DNA of 64,000 bases from Mesorhizobium sp. 65-26 (lineage in GTDB: Bacteria; Pseudomonadota; Alphaproteobacteria; Rhizobiales; Rhizobiaceae), in assembly GCA_001899205.1 (NCBI GenBank), contig MKVL01000038.1, forward strand, positions 249,938 through 313,937, given 5' to 3'. A program made the position numbers and the translations under genes. Below, in pieces: positions 1-9,090 of the stretch (position 1 is its first letter; each line of letters opens with the position of its first letter). The notes under the pieces were generated by a model. It was not told the DNA's origin. It searched no databases and saw only the letters and a list, made by a program, of their open reading frames with translations.

Positions 1-2145
1 TTCCTGACCATCGTCGCCATCGCGGTACTGGCCGGAATGGCGCATCTGACGGGCGCGCCGATCTTCATCACGGTCGGCCTGCTGGCCACCGGCATAGCCG
101 GTCTTTTCATGCATCTGCGCTCCCGGCGCGCCGAACGCCGCGCGGCGGCCCTGCTCGACGAGACCACGGCCCGCAATCGCGCGGAGATCGAGACGCTCGC
201 CGACCGCATGTGGGAGATGCAGGAGAGCGAGGAGCGCTTCCACGGCCTGATCGACGCCCTCGGCGACCTCGTCGTGCACCGCGACCGCGACGGCCACATC
301 GTCTACGCCAACAAGGTGTTCGCTGATCTTGTCGAGACCGACCAGCGCGACCTGGCGGGCAAGACCCTTGCCGAGCTCGGCATCGATGTCGGCGTCGTTC
401 CGGATGCCGCATTCTCTGATCACGAATGCCTGAGCTCTACCGACGTCGCCATCCGCGCCAAGGGAAGTCCGCGCTGGTTCTCCTGGATCGAGCTGTCCGT
501 GCGCGACAGCGAGAGCGGCACCGTCTCGCACCGGGCGATCGCCCGAGACATCACCGCGCGCAAGCGCGCGGAGGCCTCGCTGATCACGGCTCGTGAGCGC
601 GCCGAATACGCCAGCCAGGCCAAATCGCGTTTCCTTGCCACGGTGAGCCACGAGATCCGCACGCCGATGAATGGCATCATGGGCATGGCCCGGCTTCTCG
701 CCGACACCAGCCTTTCGCCCGAGCAGCAGACCTATGTCGGCGCCATCTCGACATCGGCAAGCGCCCTTCTCGCCCTTATCGAGGACCTGCTCGACTATTC
801 CAAGATCGAGGCGGGACGCTTCGATCCGGAGCCGCAGCCCATGTCGGTACGCGAGATCGCCGACAACATCATCGAACTGCTGGCCGCTCGCGCCTTCGGC
901 AAGGACATCGGCCTTGCCTGCCATGTCGAACCCGACGTGCCACAGATGATCACGGCCGATCCGGGCAGGGTCAGGCAGGTGCTGCTCAACCTGATCGGCA
1001 ACGCCATCAAGTTCACCGACACCGGTGGCGTCTCGCTCAGCATCGCGCGCGCCAGGACGGAGAGCACGGACCGCATCTGCTTCACCATCGCCGACACCGG
1101 GCCGGGCCTGCGCGAGGAGGACCTGGAGCGCATTTTCGAGGATTTCGAGCAGGCGGACGGCACGTCGACGCGCACCCATGGCGGCGCCGGGCTGGGGCTC
1201 GCCATTTCACGCCGCCTCGTGGTGGCGATGGGCGGCACCATTTCGGTGTCGAGCCGGCTCGGCCAAGGCTCCGAATTCGTCTTCGAAATCCCCGCCGTGG
1301 CGGCTACCGAGCCACCGCAAGGCCGCCTCGACATACTGTCCGGCCGGCGCGCGGTCATCGTTTCGAAGAACGCGGTCGAGGCCGACGCGATCGCCCGCAC
1401 CATCCGCGCCCATGGCGGCGTGGCGGAGCTGGCGGCGACCGCCGCGCAGGCCATTCCGCTGGCGGCTCGCTGCGATGTTCTGCTGGTCGACGCCGCGATG
1501 GAGGAAAGCGATGGAAGGCTGCTCAAGCGCCTGCGTCACAACGGCTTCGCCGATTGCGAGGCCATCACGCTGATCGCGCCGACGGATCGCGGCATGCTGG
1601 GCGAATTCCGCGCCAACGGCTATGCGACCTTCCTTGCGCGCCCTGTGCGCGGCGCGACCCTGCTGCGCGTCCTGCTCAGCCAGGCGACGACGCTTGCCCA
1701 GCCGCATGTCGAGAAACGCGGGACGCCCTCGCCGCGTGCCGGCAACGGCCGGCGGCAGGGCCTGTCCGTGCTGATCGCCGAGGACAACGACATCAACGCC
1801 ATGCTGGCCCGCGCCACGCTGGTGAAGGCCGGACATAGGGTGAAAGTGGTCGGCAACGGCAAGGCGGCGGTCGAGGCGGTGACCGGCGCCGGCCAGAAAC
1901 AGCGCTTCGACGTGGTGCTGATGGACCTGCACATGCCGGTCATGGACGGGCTGGATGCCATCGCGGCCATTCGTCGCCATGAAGAGGAAACGGCCGTGCC
2001 CCCGGTTCCGATCATGGTGCTGTCGGCCGACAGCCAGGAGAAGACACGGCATGCCGTGCTGGCCCACGGCGCCAGCGGCTTCGTCACCAAACCACTCGAT
2101 CCGGAGGCGCTGGTCGACGCCGTCGAGGGCCAGGTCGCCGCCTGA
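1..2145 (+). CDS. Hybrid sensor histidine kinase, 5' end outside window
   Basis: Membrane-anchored two-component hybrid kinase. The reading frame is open to base 1, and residues before the ATG at 37 continue a hydrophobic helix, so the true start probably lies upstream. Counting from that ATG: a membrane segment (about 1-28), a short coiled linker, a PAS domain (about 65-180), HisKA with phospho-acceptor His205 in the motif [10 protein letters not shown], and HATPase_c with N box ([11 protein letters not shown]) and G boxes ([15 protein letters not shown]). Then follow a degenerate receiver lacking the N-terminal acidic pair (about 440-560) and an intact receiver (AEDND, phospho-acceptor Asp630 in LMDLHMP). 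The signal sensed is unknown. No cognate regulator is adjacent, so the C-terminal receiver may pass phosphate to a distant phosphotransfer protein (inference). Confidence 0.93.
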   Translation, partial: FLTIVAIAVLAGMAHLTGAPIFITVGLLATGIAGLFMHLRSRRAERRAAALLDETTARNRAEIETLADRMWEMQESEERFHGLIDALGDLVVHRDRDGHIVYANKVFADLVETDQRDLAGKTLAELGIDVGVVPDAAFSDHECLSSTDVAIRAKGSPRWFSWIELSVRDSESGTVSHRAIARDITARKRAEASLITARERAEYASQAKSRFLATVSHEIRTPMNGIMGMARLLADTSLSPEQQTYVGAISTSASALLALIEDLLDYSKIEAGRFDPEPQPMSVREIADNIIELLAARAFGKDIGLACHVEPDVPQMITADPGRVRQVLLNLIGNAIKFTDTGGVSLSIARARTESTDRICFTIADTGPGLREEDLERIFEDFEQADGTSTRTHGGAGLGLAISRRLVVAMGGTISVSSRLGQGSEFVFEIPAVAATEPPQGRLDILSGRRAVIVSKNAVEADAIARTIRAHGGVAELAATAAQAIPLAARCDVLLVDAAMEESDGRLLKRLRHNGFADCEAITLIAPTDRGMLGEFRANGYATFLARPVRGATLLRVLLSQATTLAQPHVEKRGTPSPRAGNGRRQGLSVLIAEDNDINAMLARATLVKAGHRVKVVGNGKAAVEAVTGAGQKQRFDVVLMDLHMPVMDGLDAIAAIRRHEEETAVPPVPIMVLSADSQEKTRHAVLAHGASGFVTKPLDPEALVDAVEGQVAA

Positions 2146-2242
2146 CGCGGTGCTATCCTGGCTGTCGGCGAAATCCGGAACCTAGCCGGTTGACCGCATT
2201 CCCCAGCCGACGAAGTATTGCTCGCGGCGGCGTATCACGGTA

Positions 2243-2260
2243 CTGTCACAATCCTGTTGC
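2243..2260 (+). promoter_or_regulatory. Possible Pho box upstream of olsB
   Basis: Two 7-mers, CTGTCAC and CTGTTGC, are separated by 4 nt, the 11-bp-period layout of a PhoB box (consensus CTGTCAT-N4-CTGTCAT). Ten of 14 bases match. It lies about 50 bp before the olsB start. PhoB control of olsB is established in Sinorhizobium meliloti; its use here is inferred. Confidence 0.4.
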
Positions 2261-2311
2261 ACCTACACCGTATCCCCGTGCCAAGAGGGATGGCTCGAAG
2301 GAGAATCACTC

Positions 2312-3199
2312 GTGCATACAGTCATGCCGGAATGCGACACTCGGCCGAATGCCAGCGGTGCCATGCTCGCTGGGCGGACTGTCGGCGCTGTTGCAAATGG
2401 GGCACCACTGGGACGGATCGGCAATCTTGAGGTGCGGCTTGCCCGCAACGAATCGGAGATCGCCGCGGCCCAGGAAGTGCGCTACCGGGTGTTTTATGAC
2501 GAGCTCGGCGCCCGCAAGGACCTGTTCCAGGCTCAGGACCGGCGCGATTCGGATCGATTCGATCCGCTGTGCGATCATCTTCTGGTTCTCGACATGTCGC
2601 TTCCCGGTCCGGAGCATCGCCGCATCGTCGGCACCTACCGGCTTCTGCGGCAGGAGATCGCCGCGACCGCGGGCGGCTTCTATTCGGAAGGCGAGTTCGA
2701 GCTGACCAAGCTGATCGCCCGGCATCCCGGACAGCGCTTCCTCGAGCTCGGCCGCTCCTGCGTCCTGCCGGAATACCGCTCCAAGCGCACCATCGAGGCG
2801 CTCTGGCAGGGTATCTGGGCCTACATCAACCACTACGAAATCGGCGTGATGACCGGCTGCGCCTCCTTCCACGGCACGGTGCCGGCGGCGCATGCCGAGG
2901 CCCTCACCTATCTCGCCCACCATTGCCGCACCAAGTCGGCCTGGGACGTGCGCGCGGTCGCCGGCCGCTATTGCTCCATGGACCTGATGCCGATCGAAGC
3001 GGTCAACACCAAGGCCGCGATCGCCGCCATGCCGCCGCTGGTCAAGGGCTACCTGCGTGTCGGCGCGCGCATCGGCGACGGCTGCGTGATCGATCACGAA
3101 TTCTCGACCGTCGACGTTTTCGTGGTCATGCCGGTCAAGGAGATCGGCGCCCGCTACGTCAACTACTATGGCGGCGAAGGCCAGCGTTTCGCCGCCTGA
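2312..3199 (+). CDS. olsB: L-ornithine N-alpha-acyltransferase OlsB (ornithine lipid synthesis)
   Basis: Transfers a 3-hydroxyacyl group from acyl carrier protein to the alpha-amino group of ornithine, giving lyso-ornithine lipid, the first step in making the phosphorus-free membrane lipid. The 295-residue length matches rhizobial OlsB. It has the GNAT-like hemolysin-related fold with the motifs EVRYRVFYDELGA (about 53-65), FELGRSCVLPEYR-type core (here FLELGRSCVLPEYRS) and GVMTGCASFHGT. The first in-frame ATG is used. olsA, for the second acylation, is not in the window. A Pho-box-like repeat lies upstream, fitting induction when phosphate is short. The last 32 bp overlap the next gene, suggesting co-transcription. 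Confidence 0.9.
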   Translation: MHTVMPECDTRPNASGAMLAGRTVGAVANGAPLGRIGNLEVRLARNESEIAAAQEVRYRVFYDELGARKDLFQAQDRRDSDRFDPLCDHLLVLDMSLPGPEHRRIVGTYRLLRQEIAATAGGFYSEGEFELTKLIARHPGQRFLELGRSCVLPEYRSKRTIEALWQGIWAYINHYEIGVMTGCASFHGTVPAAHAEALTYLAHHCRTKSAWDVRAVAGRYCSMDLMPIEAVNTKAAIAAMPPLVKGYLRVGARIGDGCVIDHEFSTVDVFVVMPVKEIGARYVNYYGGEGQRFAA

Positions 3200-3551
3200 A
3201 GGCGACCTTTCTGGCGCCTTCGAGGCATTGCGGGCGGCGGCGCGCCACCTGCCCGATATCGTGGAAACCACATCCTACGGCACGCCGGCCCTGAAGGTCG
3301 GCACGAAACTGCTCGCGCGGGTCAAGGACGCCGGGACGGTCGTGCTGATGTGTCCGCTCGACGAGAAGGAAATGCTGTTCGAGGCCGCGCCCGACATCTA
3401 TTTCGAGACCGACCACTACAAGGGCTGGCCCGCCATCCTGGTGCGCGTGCATGCCATCCCGCCTGAGGAACTGCGCCAGCGGCTGGAGCGCATATGGCAG
3501 CGGCAGGCCCCCAGGAAGGCGGTGACGGGCTGGCTGGCAGCGAAGAACTGA
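3168..3551 (+). CDS. MmcQ/YjbR-family protein
   Basis: A 127-residue protein of the MmcQ/YjbR (CyaY-like) superfamily, recognised by the pattern LPDIVETTSYGTPALKV, then LLARVKDAGTVVLMCPLDEKEML and the C-terminal Y-x-GWPAILVRV. Some members bind DNA, but no reaction is established. It overlaps the end of olsB in another frame. The ATG at 3168 fits the family start, although a slightly later start cannot be ruled out. The gene ends a few bases before a palindromic repeat. Confidence 0.75.
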   Translation: MAAKASVSPPEGDLSGAFEALRAAARHLPDIVETTSYGTPALKVGTKLLARVKDAGTVVLMCPLDEKEMLFEAAPDIYFETDHYKGWPAILVRVHAIPPEELRQRLERIWQRQAPRKAVTGWLAAKN

Positions 3552-3556
3552 CGTCT

Positions 3557-3607
3557 TAGAGCAATTCCAGGAAAAGTGTGTAACGGTTTTCCGTCCGGAA
3601 TTGCGGT
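3557..3607. repeat. Rhizobial palindromic repeat, AGAGCAATTCC type, short form
   Basis: Arms GCAATTCC (3561-3568) and GGAATTGC (3597-3604) flank inner arms GGAAAA and TTTTCC. It is the core of the longer element at 16297-16426. It sits between two convergent genes and could work as a bidirectional terminator. Confidence 0.75.
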
Positions 3608-3610
3608 GGA

Positions 3611-4243
3611 CTATGGTATGTCTTCCGGCCGCCGGCCGGGCCGGCTCCTGTAAGACGGGAAAGACCAGCCGAATTTGAGCGCCCCGCCACGCACCGCGAA
3701 GGCGACCGCGAAACCGGCCAGCCCGGAAACCGGCTGCGGCAGGCCGGCGACGTCGCCGAGGGTGAAGATCGCAGCGCCCGCCAGCGCCGCGCTGACGTAG
3801 ATTTCCGGGCGCAGCAGCACGGAGGGCTCGCCCGCCAGAAGGTCGCGCAGGATGCCGCCGAAGGTGGCCGTCAGCATTCCCGTGATGATGGAAACCGCCG
3901 GCGAACCGGTGACGGCCATGCCCTTGGCCGCGCCCATCACCGAAAAGGCGGCAACGCCGATGGCGTCGAGCCAGAGCAGAAGCTTGTAGCGGGATTCGAC
4001 ACGGTGTGCGGCTAAGAACACGACGACCGCCACCACCGCGCAGATCAGCACATAGTCACGGTTGACGACCCAGAACACGGGAACGTTGAGGATGAGGTCG
4101 CGGAACGTGCCGCCACCGATGCCGGTGACGCTGGCCAGGAACAGAAAGCCGATGATGTCGAGCTGCTTGCGCGATGCGGCAAGCGCGCCGGTCGCCGCGA
4201 AGACGGCGACACCGGCATAGTCGAGCAGCGCGATCGGGTTCAT
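3611..4243 (-). CDS. TRIC-family cation channel (UPF0126)
   Basis: Integral membrane protein of about 210 residues with about seven hydrophobic helices. It has the internal duplication typical of prokaryotic TRIC channels: each half carries a G-G-x-x-R-D signature, first GGGTFRDLI and then GGILRDLL. Bacterial TRIC proteins form homotrimeric monovalent cation channels; the physiological role here is unknown. The Met beginning MNPIALLDYAG at 4243 is chosen over the ATG at 4288, because the upstream 15 residues are not family-like. It lies downstream of grpE on the same strand, 99 bp away. Confidence 0.85.
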   Translation of the reverse strand: MNPIALLDYAGVAVFAATGALAASRKQLDIIGFLFLASVTGIGGGTFRDLILNVPVFWVVNRDYVLICAVVAVVVFLAAHRVESRYKLLLWLDAIGVAAFSVMGAAKGMAVTGSPAVSIITGMLTATFGGILRDLLAGEPSVLLRPEIYVSAALAGAAIFTLGDVAGLPQPVSGLAGFAVAFAVRGGALKFGWSFPSYRSRPGRRPEDIP

Positions 4244-4342
4244 GGCAGGGGCAGTAGGGCCGTAGGAAGATGCAAATGTGTAAGCCAAACCTACACAATT
4301 GCCTACTGGCTAACATATTGCCTTGCTGCCCTACTCCCTCAG

Positions 4343-4972
4343 CTAAGCGTCCTTCTCGGCCTGCTCATTCACCGGGCCGGGCTCAACGGGCGCCTCGGCG
4401 GCCTGCTTCGGACCGCCCTTGGAAACGCCGACCATGGCCGGCCGCAGAACCCGCTCGCCGATCGAATAGCCGGGCTGCACCACCTGGAGCACGGTTCCGG
4501 TCGGCACGTCGGGGTTGGGTATCTCGAACATCGCCTGGTGGAAGTTCGGGTCGAACTTCTCGCCCTCCGGCGCCAGCTTCTTCACGCCGTGCCGTTCCAT
4601 TGCCGACAGCATGGCGCGCTCGGTGAGATCGACGCCTTCGATGAGAGCCTTGAAGCCGGCATCACCGGCGGCCTTGGCCTCGGCCGGAATGGCGTCGAGC
4701 GCGCGCTGCAGATTGTCCGACACCGACAGCATGTCGCGCGCGAAATTGGCGACCGCGTAGGTGCGCGCGTCATGCACGTCGCGCGCCGTGCGCCGGCGCA
4801 GGTTCTCCATCTCGGCCGCGACGCGAAGCGCGCGGTCCTTCAGTTCCTCGTTTTCCTTGAGCAGGCGCACCAGCGCCTCGTAATCGTCGGTGCTGCCTTC
4901 CGTGCGTTCCGCGGCAGCCTCGGCCGCCTCGATTTCATCGGGCGCGCGTTCGTTTCTGGCCTGGTCGCTCAT
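4343..4972 (-). CDS. grpE: Nucleotide exchange factor GrpE
   Basis: Co-chaperone that releases ADP from DnaK in the Hsp70 cycle. The 209 residues start with an acidic leader, then a long coiled coil (about 30-110, with [22 protein letters not shown]), and end in the beta-rich exchange head carrying the family signature [13 protein letters not shown] and [20 protein letters not shown]. The ATG at 4972 has a GGGAAA upstream and matches homologues; the 19 extra residues of the longer frame do not look like GrpE. hrcA, often next to grpE in this order, is not adjacent here. A plausible promoter lies 40-70 bp upstream. Confidence 0.95.
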   Translation of the reverse strand: MSDQARNERAPDEIEAAEAAAERTEGSTDDYEALVRLLKENEELKDRALRVAAEMENLRRRTARDVHDARTYAVANFARDMLSVSDNLQRALDAIPAEAKAAGDAGFKALIEGVDLTERAMLSAMERHGVKKLAPEGEKFDPNFHQAMFEIPNPDVPTGTVLQVVQPGYSIGERVLRPAMVGVSKGGPKQAAEAPVEPGPVNEQAEKDA

Positions 4973-5012
4973 CGCAATTTCCCGTCTTCGAATGATCTGG
5001 ATTTTGAGCCCG

Positions 5013-5044
5013 ATATCGAGGTTTGGCACTCAAAAATCAAGGGG
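5013..5044 (-). promoter_or_regulatory. Candidate grpE promoter
   Basis: On the minus strand CTTGAT and CGATAT are separated by 17 bp, close to the rhizobial housekeeping consensus CTTGAC-N17-CTATAT. The preceding CCCC also resembles the CnCTTGAA start of alphaproteobacterial RpoH promoters, so heat-shock control is possible. No start-site data. Confidence 0.4.
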
Positions 5045-5186
5045 TAAGCCGCCTTGCCCGCGCCTCGCCCGATCAATCGACTTTAATTCAAATTTTACTC
5101 TAACGGCTGACTCTGCTTGCGGGCGGGCCGCCGTGCTGGAACCATTCGGCAACCGGGGGCGTTTCGAAGCCGAGTTAGGACTTGAG

Positions 5187-5390
5187 ATGATGACCCGCAA
5201 CAACGGCGATATACAGGACGGACTCGCCAGCGAGATCAGGCGTCAATTCGGCAGCGAGGCGATCAAGCGCTTCGCGCGTTCGATGCCCACATTTCGCGCC
5301 GAAACCGATATCCCCGATCACCTTCGGGACCTGCTCGACGAGTTGGAAGGGGTGGAAACCAGCCCGGCCGGCGACAGGCGCAGCCGATAG
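5187..5390 (+). CDS. Small hypothetical protein, 67 aa
   Basis: A short charged protein beginning MMTRNNGDIQ, with a predicted helical body and the segment IPDHLRDLLDELEG. The start is supported by AGGA at 5177-5180, 6 nt before the ATG at 5187; the longer upstream frame crosses the grpE promoter and is unlikely. No recognised domain. It is divergent from grpE and followed 83 bp later by the desaturase. Function unknown. Confidence 0.5.
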   Translation: MMTRNNGDIQDGLASEIRRQFGSEAIKRFARSMPTFRAETDIPDHLRDLLDELEGVETSPAGDRRSR

Positions 5391-5473
5391 ACACATTCGC
5401 GCGTCAATTACGCGCAGTAATTTTGCGTGATGTCAGGCTTGCGGCGGACGAACGCCTCTGCCTATGCTCCTTG

Positions 5474-6502
5474 ATGAACACGGTTTCCCCCGAAGCAGCC
5501 GCCGACAGCAGGCGCGCATGGCTGAAGATCCTGGCTCGTTACAAGAAGCCGGACAGGCGACGCAGCGCCGTCGAACTTGCCATCACCCTCATTCCCTTCG
5601 CGACACTCTGGGCGCTGTCATCAGCGGCCTATGCCTACGGGCATTGGTGGGGATTGGTGCTCATACTGCCGGCGGCAGGCTTCCTGGTGCGGATTTTCAT
5701 GATCCAGCATGATTGCGGCCATGGCTCGTTCTTCGCCAATCGCGCCGCAGACGACTGGATCGGCCGCGCGCTCGGCATTCTGACGCTGACCCCCTATGAT
5801 TGCTGGCGTCGCGCCCATGCGACCCACCATGCCACGGCCGGCAATCTCGACGCGCGCGGCATGGGCGACATCAGGACGTTGACCGTCGCGGAATACCGGC
5901 GGCTCTCCTGGCGAGGCCGCCTCGCCTACCGGCTCTATCGACACCCGCTGGTCATGTTCGGTCTCGGGCCGATCTGGCTGTTCATCTTCTCGCAAAGACT
6001 GCCCGTCGGCATGATGCGTGGTGGCTTCACGCCATGGATGTCCTCCATGTCCACCAATGTCGCGATCGCTCTCGCCGCGGCCGCACTCATCTGGCTGATC
6101 GGGCCGGGCGCGTTCCTCATCGTGCACCTGCCCATCGTCATCCTCGCCGGCTCGGCCGGCGTCTGGCTGTTCTATGTCCAGCACCAGTTCGAGGAGACGG
6201 AATGGGCGAACGACACCGAATGGGAATTCCAGCGAGCCGCGTTGCACGGCTCCTCCTACTACGATCTGCCACCGGTGCTTAACTGGTTCACAGGCAATAT
6301 CGGCGTGCATCACGTCCATCACCTCTCCGCCAAGGTGCCCGGCTACCGGCTTCCGGAAGTGCTGAGGGACTATCCGGAACTGCGCGGCATCGGCCGGGTG
6401 ACGCTTCTCGACAGCCTGCGCTGCGTCAAGCTCGCGCTGTGGGACGAAAGCCGTGGCAAGCTGGTATCCTTCCGCGAGGCGCGAATGGCGCTCCAGGGCT
6501 GA
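5474..6502 (+). CDS. Fatty acid desaturase (delta-12/omega-6 type)
   Basis: Membrane di-iron desaturase that introduces a double bond into acyl chains. The three histidine boxes are present: HDCGH (residues 79-83), HATHH (115-119) and HHVHH (279-283), with four hydrophobic segments between and around them. Length, 342 residues, is normal for the FADS12-like family. The ATG at 5474 (MNTVSPEAA) is preferred to the upstream start at 5423. The family includes phospholipid-acyl delta-12 desaturases, but regioselectivity cannot be read from sequence. Confidence 0.88.
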   Translation: MNTVSPEAAADSRRAWLKILARYKKPDRRRSAVELAITLIPFATLWALSSAAYAYGHWWGLVLILPAAGFLVRIFMIQHDCGHGSFFANRAADDWIGRALGILTLTPYDCWRRAHATHHATAGNLDARGMGDIRTLTVAEYRRLSWRGRLAYRLYRHPLVMFGLGPIWLFIFSQRLPVGMMRGGFTPWMSSMSTNVAIALAAAALIWLIGPGAFLIVHLPIVILAGSAGVWLFYVQHQFEETEWANDTEWEFQRAALHGSSYYDLPPVLNWFTGNIGVHHVHHLSAKVPGYRLPEVLRDYPELRGIGRVTLLDSLRCVKLALWDESRGKLVSFREARMALQG

Positions 6503-6560
6503 TCGATATCCTGGCGCGATCCCCTGACGTGCCGTGACCACCAGCAAAAGACATGGACCC

Positions 6561-7511
6561 ATGAGCCATCCGCGCGTTCTTTCAGATGCCTTCATCCCCG
6601 AACTTCCCAACCGTTACAGCGGCAAGGTGCGGGAAAATTACGACCTGCCGGATGGCCGGCGCATCATCATCGCCACCGACCGCATCAGCGCCTTCGACGC
6701 CATCCTGACCTCCATCCCGTTCAAGGGAGAAATCCTCACCCAGATTGCCCGGTACTGGTTCGAGGAGACGGCGGATATCTGTCCCAACCACGTCCTCGAA
6801 TATCCCGATCCCAACGTCGTCGTGGGTACCCGGCTCGAAATCTTGCCGGTCGAAATCGTCGTTCGCGGCTACCTGGCGGGAACCACCAGCACCTCGATCC
6901 TGACCAAGTACAGGAACGGCGAGCGTGAAATGTATGGCACGGTCCTGCCGGATGGATTGCGGGCCAATGAAAAGCTTCGCGAAGCGATCATCACCCCAAC
7001 CAGCAAGGCCTTTGACGGTGGTCACGACGAGCCCCTGTCAGAGGCCCAGATACTCGCCCAAGGCCTTCTGACGCCGGCGCAATGGCATACCGTGTCGAAC
7101 TATGCCCTGAAGTTGTTTGCCCGCGGGCAGGCGCGGGCCGCCGAGCGCGGCCTGATCCTCGCCGATACGAAATACGAGTTCGGCGTCGACAAGGACGGGG
7201 CGATCCTGCTCGCCGACGAGATCCATACGCCCGACAGCAGTCGCTACTGGATCGCCGCGACCTACGAAAAGGCCTTCGAGGCCGGCGACCGTCCAGAGAG
7301 CTTCGACAAGGATTTCATCCGGTCGTGGGTCACGGCGCGATGCGATCCATACAAGGATCCGATCCCGACGATTCCCGACGAGATCGTCAACCAGGCATCT
7401 CGGGTTTATGCGCAGGCCTATGAAGCGATCACCGGCAAGACGTTCTTGCCCGACCTTTCGGTAGACACGGTGCTCGATCGCGTCCGCGCCAATCTCAAGC
7501 GCTACTTCTAG
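6561..7511 (+). CDS. purC: Phosphoribosylaminoimidazole-succinocarboxamide synthase (long form)
   Basis: SAICAR synthetase of de novo purine synthesis: couples CAIR and aspartate with ATP. The 316 residues are the longer, yeast ADE1-like form, showing [13 protein letters not shown] near the N terminus, [12 protein letters not shown], and [14 protein letters not shown]. The ATG at 6561 ([11 protein letters not shown]) fits better than the upstream GTG at 6534. It is not near other pur genes. Rhizobia often also carry a short purC of about 254 residues beside purS/purQ, so this may be a second copy (not testable in the window). Confidence 0.92.
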   Translation: MSHPRVLSDAFIPELPNRYSGKVRENYDLPDGRRIIIATDRISAFDAILTSIPFKGEILTQIARYWFEETADICPNHVLEYPDPNVVVGTRLEILPVEIVVRGYLAGTTSTSILTKYRNGEREMYGTVLPDGLRANEKLREAIITPTSKAFDGGHDEPLSEAQILAQGLLTPAQWHTVSNYALKLFARGQARAAERGLILADTKYEFGVDKDGAILLADEIHTPDSSRYWIAATYEKAFEAGDRPESFDKDFIRSWVTARCDPYKDPIPTIPDEIVNQASRVYAQAYEAITGKTFLPDLSVDTVLDRVRANLKRYF

Positions 7512-7521
7512 TCTGGGCGGC

Positions 7522-7549
7522 TTCCGCCGCGCCACACGGCGCGGCGGAA
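7522..7549. terminator. Perfect 12-bp hairpin between convergent genes
   Basis: TTCCGCCGCGCC (7522-7533) and GGCGCGGCGGAA (7538-7549) form a 12-bp GC-rich stem with an ACAC loop between purC and the DJ-1 gene. There is no T-run, so it may act as a bidirectional transcription barrier or mRNA-end stabiliser. Confidence 0.6.
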
Positions 7550-7565
7550 CTGTCGATATACAGGA

Positions 7566-8186
7566 TCAGGCCGCCTGACGCTCGTTGCGCATCAGGATCT
7601 CGCCGTGGCGGATCTCGGTGCCCAGAACTTTCAGGCATTCACGGATGAAGTTGGACAGGCCTGGCCAGCCCTTGGCGGAAACGAGATTGCCGTCGACATG
7701 CGCGCCCGTCGGCGCGACATCGACATAGATGCCGCCGGCGAGCGTCACCTCCGGTTCGCAATATTGCAGCGCCGCGACCTCCCTGCCGCGCACGACGCCG
7801 TCGACGGCGATCAGGATCTGCACGCCATGGCAGATGGTGAAGATCGGCTTGCCGGCTTCATGGAAGTGCCGCACCAGCCCCTGAACGCGTTTGTCGATGC
7901 GGATATATTCCGGCCCCCTCCCGCCGGCCGCGTAGACCGCGTCGTAATCGGCCGGATCGACCTCGGAAAAGGTCTTGTTGAGAATGTAGTCGTGGCCGAG
8001 CTTTTCGGTATAGGTCTGGTGACCCTCGAAATCATGCAACGAGGTCTTCAGGATCTCGCCAGCTTTCTTGTCAGGACAGACGACATGCACCGTGTGGCCG
8101 ACGGCATGCATGGCCTGTTCGAAAACGAAAATCTCGTACTCCTCGCTGAACTCGCCAACGAGCATCAATATCTTCTTGCCGGCCAT
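7566..8186 (-). CDS. DJ-1/PfpI-family protein
   Basis: Class I glutamine amidotransferase-like fold of about 206 residues. The nucleophile-elbow cysteine sits in TICHGVQ, with the acidic partner expected in the N-terminal GEFSEEYE. The family includes glyoxalases, deglycases, amidases and stress proteins, so the reaction is open. Two ATGs are possible; the one at 8186 (MAGKKILMLV) has an AGGGAGGA box at good spacing, while the ATG at 8192 directly abuts that box. An inverted repeat lies just upstream. Confidence 0.85.
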   Translation of the reverse strand: MAGKKILMLVGEFSEEYEIFVFEQAMHAVGHTVHVVCPDKKAGEILKTSLHDFEGHQTYTEKLGHDYILNKTFSEVDPADYDAVYAAGGRGPEYIRIDKRVQGLVRHFHEAGKPIFTICHGVQILIAVDGVVRGREVAALQYCEPEVTLAGGIYVDVAPTGAHVDGNLVSAKGWPGLSNFIRECLKVLGTEIRHGEILMRNERQAA

Positions 8187-8204
8187 TCCCATTCCTCCCT
8201 TCGC

Positions 8205-8236
8205 GGCTATTTATTTTGAGTGACAAAATAATAGCC
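8205..8236 (-). promoter_or_regulatory. AT-rich inverted repeat upstream of the DJ-1 gene
   Basis: GGCTATT and ATTTTG (8205-8218) are mirrored by CAAAAT and AATAGCC (8224-8236), a 13-bp imperfect palindrome with a 1-nt bulge. It lies 20-50 bp before the start codon, so it is a candidate operator or 5'-UTR hairpin. Confidence 0.4.
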
Positions 8237-8422
8237 CATCCTAGGCGGAGGATGCCCGAAGGGAAAGCCGCAATCGTAAAATTGGTCTTACCAGTTTTTA
8301 CGAGATGGCGTTTTTCCTAGCCGATCTTACAAGCGGACAATCAATAATTGCCATCCTGGCAGGACCAGAATGACATCGATCGACTCGCCAAAGGATTTTG
8401 CGGATCGAACCTGGCGCGAGGC

Positions 8423-8947
8423 TCAGACGGCGCGCGAGCGCCGCCAGGAATATTTCTCACCTTTGGGCTCGACCCTCGCGACCGGCTGGTAGTGAACCGG
8501 CAAAAGGCCGGTGCGGCCTTCCGCGAGCCGACGCAGGAGCACCGGGTTCGATATCTCGAACTCGTCGAAACCGAGGCGCAGCATGTGCGGAAGCTGATCC
8601 ACCAGAACCTGGCCGACAGCGCGGATGGCTCCGGCGAAGTGATGACGGCCGCGCAGCAGCTCCGCCTTGGAGAAACTGCGACCATCATTGAACGCCGGGA
8701 AGGCAAGCGCCACCAGCGACAACTGGTCGAGCAGGCCGGCGATCTTGTCGAGCTGGTCGCCGGGCTGCAGCACGACACCCAGCCGCTCCCTGGCGGAGCG
8801 GCGCACATCCGCGTCGAGATCGAGGAAGACCTGCAGCGGCAGGATGAAACGGCCATTGCCGGCAAGCGCCTCGGCGCCGGCGGCATGGGTCCATTCGTCG
8901 TCGCGGAAACCCTGCGGCGTCCAGAGGCGGATCGTGTTCTCGGTCAT
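8423..8947 (-). CDS. DUF934 protein of the sulfite reductase cluster
   Basis: A 174-residue DUF934 protein, recognised by the body LGVVLQPGDQLD, FPAFNDGRSFSKAELLR and DQLPHMLRLGFDEFEI. The family almost always sits beside cysI/cysH in proteobacteria and is presumed to help assimilatory sulfite reduction; no activity is established. Here it is the last gene of the minus-strand cys cluster, separated from cysH by a palindromic repeat of about 90 bp. The ATG at 8947 is the only reasonable start. Confidence 0.85.
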   Translation of the reverse strand: MTENTIRLWTPQGFRDDEWTHAAGAEALAGNGRFILPLQVFLDLDADVRRSARERLGVVLQPGDQLDKIAGLLDQLSLVALAFPAFNDGRSFSKAELLRGRHHFAGAIRAVGQVLVDQLPHMLRLGFDEFEISNPVLLRRLAEGRTGLLPVHYQPVARVEPKGEKYSWRRSRAV

Positions 8948-8995
8948 GCGATATCCTGACTGAAGGCAAGTTCCGCGGAAGGGCCTGACGGCTCT

Positions 8996-9090
8996 CCCGC
9001 GAAAAGCACCAGCGCATTCCCTTGGGAATTGCGCGGAAACAATGAGATGGAGCTGTTCGACATTTCCATGAAACGCTGAATGGCTCTAAA
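8996..9090. repeat. Degenerate rhizobial palindromic repeat at the cysH 3' end
   Basis: Shares CCCTTGGGAATT and AAACAATGAGA-type blocks with the element at 16297-16426, and on the minus strand begins TTAGAGCCATTC. The TAG stop of cysH lies inside its edge. It separates cysH from the DUF934 gene. Confidence 0.65.
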
